A stretch of DNA of 64,000 nt. It comes from Triatoma infestans (lineage: Eukaryota; Arthropoda; Insecta; Hemiptera; Reduviidae). The position numbers and the translations under genes were made by a program. Under the pieces are notes generated by a model that was not told the origin of the DNA, made no database searches, and saw only the letters and a program-made list of their open reading frames with translations. The stretch covers positions 1 through 64,000 of the forward strand of contig JAAEAF010002547.1 in the NCBI GenBank assembly GCA_011037195.1, written 5' to 3'. This document shows positions 55,843-64,000 of the stretch, piece after piece; the stretch's first letter is position 1, and each line of letters opens with the position of its first letter.

Positions 55843-56530
55843 CTCTCTCTCTCTCATCTTGAACAAATTATTTACAATAATCTAATTTAAGGAATTTCAT
55901 TTAAGTTTCGCTTTACAAAATATTACATCACATTAGATTTAACATTCTACGGCAGATCTATATCATATTTCAAAACTTCTGTAACAATTGGATTCTATTC
56001 AAGTTTTTTGGAGCACCTATTTAGATGTAGTATTTATTAATTAAATAAATACCCTCAAAAACAAAAAAATTCAATAGATGAATCATGGCTTTTGTTTAGC
56101 TAGATAACAGGAAACTGTATTCAACTAATTTGTATAACATGAATAAAATGAAACATACATACATACATACATACACACACACATACACACACACACACAC
56201 ATAGACACACCTTTTCAAATGTTTCACTATTAATTATATGGTATTGTGGTTTAGTTCATATATATTATACAAAACAGAGCTTTATAAAGTTGTTTCTCAT
56301 TACCAGCATTAATATAATCAGAATGGGGGTTATTAACATTTAACATTAATTTAATGATTAAACACTGACCAGTACGGTTTCACAGATTTAATTCCAAAAA
56401 AGATAATATTCCATTCATTGTTTTTATTTCCCAATAAAGTTGCATTAAAGTCTGTTTGGTTTCAGAAAAGTTTAATAATACGCATTATCACTGGAGGCTT
56501 TTGTTAAAGTTAATAATGATTCGCTTAATA

Positions 56531-56760
56531 ATAAATGCCAGTAGCTAAGTGGTTAGCGTATTGGACTCCCACGCGGGAGACCCGGGATCGAGTCCACCTG
56601 ACTACCCTTAGATTTTTTCTTCCTAGAAGCCTCTACAGCTCTAGGAAGTGTTGTCTGTAACGAAAGAACACTGTCCCGGAGGCCGGCAGTGCACTGAGAA
56701 TGCTTCGGGCGCCAATGACCATAGATGTTGACGCCCCTTAAATTTTAAAAAAAATTTTAG
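56531..56760 (+). repeat. SINE-B copy 7, near full-length
   Basis: GCCAGTAGCTAAGTGGTTAG, CGTATTGGACTCCC, CCGGGATCGAGTCC (B box with one change), TTAGATTTTTTCTTCCTAGA, CACTGTCCCGGAGGCCGGCA, GTGCACTGAGAA and GGCGCCAATGACCATAGATG. It ends in an A/T-rich tail. Best full-body match to the copy at 42831. Confidence 0.8.
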
Positions 56761-57052
56761 AAAACTACCATATAACAATTTCATTGAAAATTTTTATCTG
56801 ACGCCAGATGTTCAGTTCAAAAGCTTTCCACTGTTAGACAATTTTGGCTAAAATCATTGGTTACGTTAAAGTTAACAAATTAAAATAAATTTTAACTCTA
56901 ATGTTAGTAGTATCCTTATAGAATAGTAGCCATCAAAAAGGAAAAAAGTCACAATTTGTTTCCTTGTTGCTAGAGGAAATTGTTTGTGAAAAAGGTAGTA
57001 AAGGTACTAAATTTTACTTAATACAATCATGCCAAGTTGAATGCAATTATTT

Positions 57053-57287
57053 TACTTTCTCTTTGTTATCTCTCTCTCTTTCTCTTTGGTAACGGGAAGT
57101 ATTATCATGATGTGAAATATTCTACACCAAAGTTTCCATCGGAAGTGCACATTTTGAAATTCTCTGAGCCTGAAATTCCCTGTGGTTTTAATAAATTGAT
57201 CTATTTGTCTGTTTTGTAGGCAATTTATCAATTATAATTGTGTACATTGCAGTGAGATCTTCGTGAGTGTAAATTTCACTACAGATA
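57053..57287 (+). repeat. HINE-like element, 235 bp internal-deletion derivative N
   Basis: Both ends are present: TACTTTCTCTTTGTTATC ... GGGAAGTATTATCATGATG on the left, and GTGTACATTGCAGTGAGATC, TTCGTGAGTG, TAAATTTCACTACAGATA on the right. Only CATCGGAAGTGCACATTTTG and CTCTGAGCCTGAAAT of the interior survive. The middle, including both monomers and the microsatellite, is gone. Confidence 0.55.
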
Positions 57288-57299
57288 TTTTTTATTATA

Positions 57300-57775
57300 A
57301 AGCTTATTTGTAACGACATATTATTTCAACTTCAATTAATTGTGAATATTTTTATTAAAAAGTTTCTGAACGTTACCCTGTGGTAGGAGGTTTAAATTTA
57401 ATTAATTACGTTTATTAACATTAAATCGTTTGGTCAACTTTTTACACCAAAATATGTGTGCAAACGATTTTCAACTTTATTCTTGAAAGTTTGCATACTA
57501 CATCATATTTTTGTGAAAATGATTAAATGTGTCCAATTTACTTAGTATGCTTCTATCGGTTTGCGTATTTCTTGTCGTATTAATAAGGGTACCTTTGTAT
57601 CTCCATCAAATTAGAGTAAGCTGATCACCTGCTGAACAAAGTAAAGAATTAATCAATCTATATGTTCAGAATTATTTCTAATGTGTTGTGTTGCATTTTC
57701 CATAGCAATGCACTCAGCCAAATTTCCCAGGTAAACTCGAAAAATAATATTCAGTACCAATAACTAATGCCTTAA
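57300..57775. other. Intergenic, no recognisable gene
   Basis: AT-rich, no motif or repeat match seen. Confidence 0.5.
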
Positions 57776-57780
57776 TTAAT

Positions 57781-59012
57781 AAGGCAGGAGAACTACCTCT
57801 CTCAATAAGAAGAGAGATGCTATCAGATGGATTTATGCTTAGACTAATGGCGTTATGTCCAGATCTCCATAAAAAAAAGTCGCATATCTAAATGAAAAAG
57901 ATTTAACTTGTACTTATTGGCAGAAGAAAGTCTCTCCAACGTTAACATTTAGTTTAATCAACACTTCACCATTCCATGAAATAATAAATCATACTAACAA
58001 ACTAGAGATGTTTGAAAACGTGTACGTTTTGGATCTAGACATACACATTCATAGGATGACTGATTTTAAAAAGTATGAAACATACTAGAAAGGACAGATC
58101 TTTTAAGAAGAAATCTACAAAAAATGGCCAAACAGTTACTTGTTATATACGGATGGATCCAAGATGGACGATAAATGCGGATGTTCTATACTCGTATATG
58201 ACCCGCAAAAAGATCACTAAGATAATAATGAATTACCGAATTTAGCCTCCATCTATTCTTGTGAAATGATTGCTATATTATAAGCTCTTCTTTACCTGGA
58301 AAGGGAAAAATGTTGGTCCAGCAGTTTTAATGGTTGATAGTCTAAGCGCTTTACAAAGTATTAAAAATTTCCAGTCTAAAATGAATAATGTAATAAATCA
58401 AATAATCAGGCAATGGTCTAAAATGAAGCAAAACGGGAAACAATGTGGAGTTCGCATGGATCAGATCACACGTAGGTATTAAGAGGAACAAGATAGCCGA
58501 CCAACTGACAAAAAGAGCCATAACAGGAAGGTACATACCTCCATCTGTGGGTACATACCGCCATACAGACGTTCTACCTACTATAAAGAAGAAAGCCTTA
58601 GCAACATGGCAAAGCAAGTACACAGACAACGCAAGAGGTAAATTTTATAAAAACCTTAAACCCCAAAGTCTGAAGTAAACCCTGGTTTACAAGTGAGGCT
58701 ATAACAAAAAGAAAATGCCGCATTATATATAGATTAAGAACAGATCACGTTAAACTGCAATAAATATGTTAATAAAATTGCAATGGTTAATTCTCCAACA
58801 TGTGCCATCTGCGGTGACACGGAGACCCTCGAACACATAATTATGGTTTGCTCTGCATACGACGAGGAGGGAAATAAACTATTACAAAATATAACACCAT
58901 ACATACCATCCACATTTTTAACTATAAAATGATGCTTGAAAAAGAAGCTATGATAAGGGAAATATACAATGCCATAATAGATTTTATAGACGCAATAAAA
59001 ATTAAAATATAA
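57781..59012 (+). pseudogene. I/R1-type LINE: RNase H and zinc-knuckle region
   Basis: Early frame NKAGELPLSIRREMLSDGFM, then LMALCPDLHKKKS, gives the linker after the reverse transcriptase. RNase H motifs follow: YTDGSKMDDKCGCSILVYD (58146 on), SCEMIAI (Glu), MVDSLSALQSI (Asp, 58330), RSHVGIKRNKIADQLTKRAI (His/Asp, about 58453). Then LATWQSKYTDNARGKFYK, FTSEAITKRKCRIIYRLRTD and CAICGDTETLEHIIMVCSAY (58807 on), a CxxC...HxxxxC knuckle. Frameshifts and stops break it at least six times. Confidence 0.8.
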
Positions 59013-59029
59013 CGTTTTTCCTCCCAAAT

Positions 59030-60750
59030 ATAATAATGTTAGTGGCTGTGTGTTGGCAATATATTGGCTATAGGTTGGCAATGCCAATTAAAAAAAAACA
59101 AAAAAAAAACAATTAAGGTGATCATTATCTTTAAAGTTAGAAGTTTAAGAAAAATTAAGATTGTTTTTTGTTTTTTTTTTAAATTATAAGATTATTGAAT
59201 TTGATAGTGAAAAGTGAAAAAAACGTGTTGTAGTTGGGGTGGTGACGTAGCGTATAAAGTTAGTGTAAGACACTCAAGTTTGTTGTCCACGAGTTGTAAC
59301 CAACTAGAAGTGACGGGGTTTGTTGAAATAAGAGGATAGTGCATTGAAAAAGAGTGTGTGTGTGTGTGTGAGTGTGTGTGTGTGCTTGTGTGAGAGAGAG
59401 GGAACTTAGTCAGCTGGGATGCTGTGTAGAGCATGGAGAGAATGAATACAAACTTGTATAGTAAACCTTCACTTGCGCACACCACTGTTCAGTTATGCCC
59501 TTCGCCTTCTTATAAAACTTGCTCCATAGTCCTTCCTTCTCCATAGAACAAGTATGTTGCAGCCTCCCGCCGCCAAAGGATGCCACTGTTACTCCACTAA
59601 CACAGGTTACGACGCTATCCTAAAGAAGATGTATCGCATCTTCTATACTTCTTTCTCAGTTACGCAACCTCTGCTTATTTATACTGGTATGCTTTCTTTA
59701 CGACCGCCACTACTTTATAGCCACTTTCGTTTTGAACTGATACAATGGTCTTCTAAGAAAGTTAGTCATGTATCTCAGACGTGAGACCACCTTAAATCCT
59801 TTTTTCTTTTTTTAAAAAAAAAAACAACTTATAGACTCTAAAAATCATAATTTTACTAATACTACGCAGGAGCCGCAATATTAGCTTTAATCCTTGGATT
59901 TATATAGGTAATTAAAAAGAGATATATTGTGTAGCTGGATGTTTAAGACCCGCCCGCCTGAAGAAACAAGTTTACCATAAAAATTTAACCACTACACGAT
60001 TACAGCATTCTTAAAGCTATCCATGTACCACTAGAGAATAATACAGAGCAATACACGGTTGACAATTACCATTAAACTGGTCTTCTGTGATCGTATTGTT
60101 TTAATTATTAGAATTATAATAAAACTATATTACTTGATTAATTCAATGGCAATAAATAATGTTAATACGAACGCAGTAAACATTTAGTGCAACAGGTCAG
60201 TAGGGTTTTTATCTTCAAGCAGATCCTGGTAATTCTATATCCTTTATAAATTGGGTTAAATTAGGACATATGATTCCCTCACTTAATACCCTTTCAGTAT
60301 ATTTTTATCTCTAATAATTTTATATGATTGCCCTCTGACTTTAATAAAAGACTTCTTTTCTTTTTTTACTTCTTTTTTTTAGTATTTATTTTATCAATTT
60401 ATTGAATCTTCCATATTTGGCAAGGTCTAAAACAAGTTACATTATTAGTAATGGTTTAACTATTGATTTTTTTAGTTAGTATCAAGTTTCTCTCCGTACA
60501 TTTTTCTGAAGAAAAGGAGTTCGCAAAATAAGTCTTCTACTTCAGTTCCTAATTAAAATTTTTACAAAAAAAAGAAAGTAGTATTCACAATTTCTCTCGC
60601 AAAGGTAAAAGCTTTCAAATAGAAATCGAATTCAATATTGTCATACGGTCTTAGCATACTTTATACTTTTATCGGTTTCTCCCTCTAATGGAATGCCGAC
60701 AGGGCAGTTTTTGAGAATGCTGCACTCAGGACCTAAATTAAACACAAATA
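59030..60750. other. Mostly unassigned; SINE-C tail fragment near 59937
   Basis: (GT)n and (GA)n at 59355-59400. GGATGTTTAAGACCCGCCCG, CCTGAAG (59937-59963) resembles the end of SINE-C. Pyrimidine-rich DNA at 59470-59600 is not identified. Confidence 0.4.
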
Positions 60751-60754
60751 CGGT

Positions 60755-60815
60755 CTAGTGTACTGAGAAGACTCCGAGCGCCAATAATCATAGATGTTGA
60801 CACTCCATTATTCCA
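60755..60815 (+). repeat. SINE-B tail fragment (copy 8)
   Basis: GTGTACTGAGAAGACTCCGA, GCGCCAATAATCATAGATG and TTGACACTCC match the last third of SINE-B copy 7. Confidence 0.6.
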
Positions 60816-60931
60816 GTTTGATATTATCGCAATACATTCTCTTACAGCAGCAAGAGTAAATGTAAACATGTAAAGTAAAGCAAGGGAATGTAAAAAACAT
60901 CTTAACAAATAGCTATTCCATTTTATAATAA

Positions 60932-61329
60932 TGTAACGTTTTTCCCTCTAAACTAGCTACTGCAACTAGTTATAAGTGGGTTCGTATAGATAAAATACGC
61001 TGAATTTCAATAAAGAAAACACCAATTTATTGTTATACACAATAAATTACAAAATACAGCACTTAATAATAATTACTTCACAGTTTAAATCACAAAAGTT
61101 CACTTTATTCACTTTTTATACACTTTCCACAAACTTACACTTCGTTTGTAACTAGAAAAACTCTGCAAAACTCTCTGCGGTCCCACTACTTAACCAGTGG
61201 AGAATCTTCTAGAATCTTCTCAATCCTTTAAGAAAGAACTAGAGCGCGTTGCCAGCGCTTTCTAGCGGCCACTAAGAGAACTTGAGGTTTCTACTTTCTC
61301 TCCTAGATGGCACCACTGGCTGCGATACA
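60932..61329 (-). mobile_element. Solo LTR, family S copy 2
   Basis: The ends are TGTAACG...GATACA. It is collinear with 31046-31450 over its whole length, with conserved blocks GTAACGTTTTTCCCTC, GTGGGTTCGT, TTCTAGCGGCCACTAAGAGA and TCTCCTAGATGGCACCA. The TATA position reads TTAACCAGTGG here, so the minus-strand TATA box is mutated. Flanks ATAA and ATAC differ by one base, an eroded 4 bp duplication. Confidence 0.7.
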
Positions 61330-61614
61330 ATACTTTAACAATCTTTCTTATTTAAATATTTATTATTTTAATTACTTAAACAAAAGTTGATTTATTTGGC
61401 ATGAGAGTAAATTGATGCTTTTATACACTGAAGCTTAGCTTTCGCCACATGAGCGCATGTAAGCAAGTAAGTTACTTAAGGTAATCTCTAAGAGAACCTA
61501 AACCCTTGAAAAGGGGAAGGTTATCTTCAGAAAGTTTTTCTACAATAGATTGTAGTTAAGCAATTTATATTATATGTTCTAATATTTAATTTAATGTTAA
61601 AGTGATTTATAAAT

Positions 61615-62105
61615 TTGTTTTTTTTTTGTTTATTTAAAATATTAACAATCTGTAATAATACAATAAGTGAATGCGAGCATAGATAAATGTGGCCTGAAGG
61701 TTTGAAGGAGGTGGCTAATGCCACTCTTCCAGATCTTGTTACTCCTCTTCCTGTGACTGGAGGTTCCTTGGCCACTGGCGCTTCAAACGTCTGGGAGGAT
61801 TTCCAGGAATGGTTAGGAAGGACAGATTTGTGACGTGGGGGTTCGTGTGTGTTCGTGTGTGACGTGGGGGTTCGTGTGTTTAGTGTGTGTCGGTTTGGCA
61901 GTTTCCCTAGAGTTGTAGTCCGTAGGTCCATATTGGTTTTATTTATGGATTTGTAGATTTGAATTTTGTTTTTCAAGTTTAATTTAGAACTTTTGTCAAG
62001 TAAGCGTTTTACTAGGAAGTATCTGGTTTTCATTGACTGTCAAGTTTTCGTTACGTCTATGTTCCAAGTCGAGCGTCTATCTAGGTAGAGTCCAAGGTAT
62101 CAGAG
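61615..62105 (-). pseudogene. Jockey-type LINE, 3' end with internal deletion
   Basis: On the minus strand from 62100: YLGLYLDRRSTWNIDVT, a break, LVKRLLDKSSKLNLKNKIQI and YKSINK. Then, in another frame, IKPIWTYGLQL-stop-GN, the Jockey YLGLxLDRRLTW and PIWTYGxQLWG motifs. It then jumps to NLSFLTIPGNPPRRLKRQW near the C-terminus. The 3' end is AATAAACAAAAAAAAAAC (minus strand). About 60 residues between the two parts are missing. Different in detail from the copy at 46264. Confidence 0.75.
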
Positions 62106-62109
62106 ATAT

Positions 62110-63530
62110 CTTTTATACACAGTCGGAAGGTTTGATCGATCGTCTGAGTTAAAAAAATGTTAAAACATATCGTTAATTTGAGATTTTTTTTTTTTAATGT
62201 TATTAATATTTAAATTTGTTATAAGCTTAAAATATTTGCTGTAAGTGTTAAAATTTTAATTAATTGAAAGGTGGCAACATTGTTTTTTTTTTTTTATTTG
62301 TAATCTCTAAAGTTTAAAAATTACTTTTAATCTATAGAAATTAATGTATAACTTAGCCAGAAATTTTATTAGAATATATTCTCACATTATATTCCATTGT
62401 TTTTGGAAATTTATTTTATATATATATATATATTATAAAAATAAAAGTCTTTGATATATGAATACAATTTTTTTTCTCTCTTGTTTACAACTTTATAACA
62501 AAATATAAAGACATCGACGCGCATCATGGTAATCACCGTCTGAGGGTTAGTTTTTTTTTATATATTTTAACATTATTTCCTTTTCTTTTGCAAAGTTTAT
62601 GTTTTATATATGTGGCTTATTGAGTTTTGAAAGTAACTGACTAGCTTAGCGGAAATCTATTGCATTTTATAACAATTTGACAATCTTTCTGAGGTTCACG
62701 TGTAGGGGAGGAAAGTTCTTTTCTTCCCACGACATCTTCTTGCCCACACCATCAATCGAAATAGTAGAGTTTGCAGGGCAAAGGCACTTCCAGTTTAAGT
62801 TAACTGTGCGGAAAATTTTCTCTACTTTTTCAGTTTTTATTCTAGAAATTTTGTTCGTCTCAGTTGTAAAAGAATAAAATAGAGTACATCCTTATATATA
62901 CGTATATATACAGTACAACATTCTCTTTTCTCCCACTAACTCAAAAAAAAAAAGAAAAAAGACGATCGTCAACGAATTAAACTTTAACTGAGAAAATAAA
63001 ATCCTCTGAACTGTTCTATAAGAAGTAGTAAAAGAAATACAGATCCGTTGGGAGAGGGTTAAAAGACTCAACTAGAGTTTTTAGAAAGGGGTCTAACTTT
63101 TCCATTCAGGAATTTCTCTAACACAATCTCTCTCCCTAGGCTGTCTCCCCACTATTTCCACTTATTTCCAGTCGTCCATTCTTTCCTGAACCCCTCCCTT
63201 CTTACAATTTTTTTTTTTTTTTTAGACACTCGATAACTCTGCGTAGGAAGAAGTAGTAAATGCTAGAAAATTGCTCTTGGGAATACTGGCAAAAAAGGGG
63301 AGCGGACATTAGGTGTTATACTTTGTTTGATTTAAAAAGAATAGGGTGTAAAATTAATGGACCAATATACAAAGTATAATCTTTTATGTATAATAAGTAC
63401 AGTATTGTCTTCTAAATCTTACACAGACTGCATTGATTGCATACTACTAGGATTGCAGTGATCTATTATTCAATCTGTAGACAAACTATATTTATTATAT
63501 ATTTTATTATTTCTTTCTATGTCTATAGTG
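62110..63530. other. Intergenic, no recognisable gene
   Basis: AT-rich, with T runs (63211-63225) and (TA)n near 62418. The open frame at 62677-62877 has no recognised motif. Confidence 0.5.
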
Positions 63531-63537
63531 GGAATCT

Positions 63538-63581
63538 CAGGGGTTTAATATTAAAAACTAAATACTATTACTACTGCACTA

Positions 63582-63582
<1 letters not shown>
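63538..63582 (-). repeat. Fragment of the 1254/2384 LTR end
   Basis: GGGGTTTAATATTAAAAACTAA plus ATACTATTACTACTGCACTA... matches 2386-2430 of LTR copy 2 with few changes, and breaks into (CT)n and (AT)n. Quoted here only in parts. Confidence 0.5.
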
Positions 63583-63604
<22 letters not shown>

Positions 63605-63613
<9 letters not shown>

Positions 63614-63930
63614 AATTCAGCATTCGTATGTTTGTGGCCGCAAAACTCTAAAAGTAGTCGATGGATTGACTTGAAATTTTACACAACATTGCATTTCTAT
63701 ATAAGAGTGTTTATATATACTTTTTACTCCGGGAACTTCTCCGAGCGTTTCGCGAGATTGGCAGAAATAGACATACTCAGACGCGTTGCGATGGTGGCGC
63801 GCTCTCTGAACCTCTTTCTCAACTACATATAAGTACCTCTATTCCGAAGTTCCCATGCAAACGGGTGAAATCGCAGGTGAAACAGTGGCGTACAAATCCA
63901 GTGACTCCGTGAGGGACCAAAGTGAAGTAG
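63605..63930 (+). repeat. Interspersed repeat with GTATGTTTGTGGCC start
   Basis: ATTCGTATGTTTGTGGCCGC, AAAACTC, GTCGATGGATTGACTTGAAA and, about 200 bp on, GCAAACGGGTGAAATCGCAG. This pair of phrases (a 'GTATGTTTGT...GGATxGACTTGAAATTT' start and 'GGGCGAAxCCGCGGG'-type end) is a widespread repeat layout in invertebrate genomes. The family is not determined, and no second copy is in this window. Confidence 0.35.
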
Positions 63931-64000
63931 AATTTTCCAATGGAAATTCTTAATTCACTCGATGTTCCCGGATTGCCGCCTCGCATTCTAAATTTGAAAA

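Noticed and set aside
61527..62033. 168-codon minus-strand frame as an intact protein
   Set aside because: Only its first third matches Jockey motifs; PIWTYGLQL and IPGNPPRRLKRQW lie in other frames, so the frame is a chance read-through of a deleted copy.
63437..63832. 131-codon frame near the right edge
   Set aside because: It runs through the LTR fragment, (CT)n/(AT)n and a second repeat; the YIYIYI stretch comes from the microsatellite.

Overview
This 64 kb window is AT-rich eukaryotic DNA (about one third GC or less, judged by eye). It has dense poly-A/T and dinucleotide microsatellites and no long open reading frame. I find no convincing host gene, no exon series, no rRNA and no functional tRNA. 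Almost everything recognisable is transposon-derived and decayed. Jockey-type and RNase H-bearing non-LTR elements, mariners, tRNA-headed SINEs and rolling-circle-like non-autonomous elements together suggest an arthropod, probably an insect. That assignment is an inference from repeat content only.

The dominant feature is one interspersed repeat family of about 1.0 kb, called HINE-like here. Well-preserved copies lie at 5968-6957, 8503-9469, 14138-15162, 15755-16732, 26615-29069 (interrupted) and 34377-35357. Broken copies lie at 568-1040, 5575-5935, 29566-29859, 31653-32672, 44400-44668, 47027-47670, 52325-52450 and 57053-57287. One end is a terminal hairpin built on TACTTTCTCTTACTCC. The same motif recurs inverted about 25 bp inside the other end, followed by a second small hairpin. 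Asymmetric terminal inverted repeats with end palindromes are the layout described for Helentron (Helitron2) elements and their non-autonomous derivatives. The interior holds a CA/GT microsatellite and two to three diverged tandem monomers of roughly 300 bp.

Layout. 0-4 kb: LINE tail, broken HINE-like copy, SINE-A, a tail-to-tail pair of LTRs around a tRNA-Leu-type primer binding site with a LINE inserted in one LTR, and a hAT-like non-autonomous element. 5.5-9.5 kb: HINE-like copies plus LINE and mariner debris. 10.9-13.2 kb: SINE-A, LINE RNase H pseudogene and an internally deleted mariner. 14-18 kb: two HINE-like copies and an 882 bp element with 19 bp terminal inverted repeats holding two long palindromes. 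19.6-21.3 kb: reverse-transcriptase debris. 25.2-25.6 kb: a near-perfect 318 bp hairpin element. 26.6-32.7 kb: nested HINE-like copies, a SINE, and LTR pieces. 34-43.6 kb: a HINE-like copy, LINE 3' pieces (two with clear target-site duplications), and SINE-B copies. 46-51.6 kb: Jockey and RNase H LINE pseudogenes. 54-59 kb: two more LINE pseudogenes, one split by a SINE-A. 60.9-62.1 kb: a solo LTR and a Jockey tail.

The genes do not form a pathway. The window is a layered graveyard of mobile elements, in which nesting gives relative ages and the HINE-like family is the most coherent system present.
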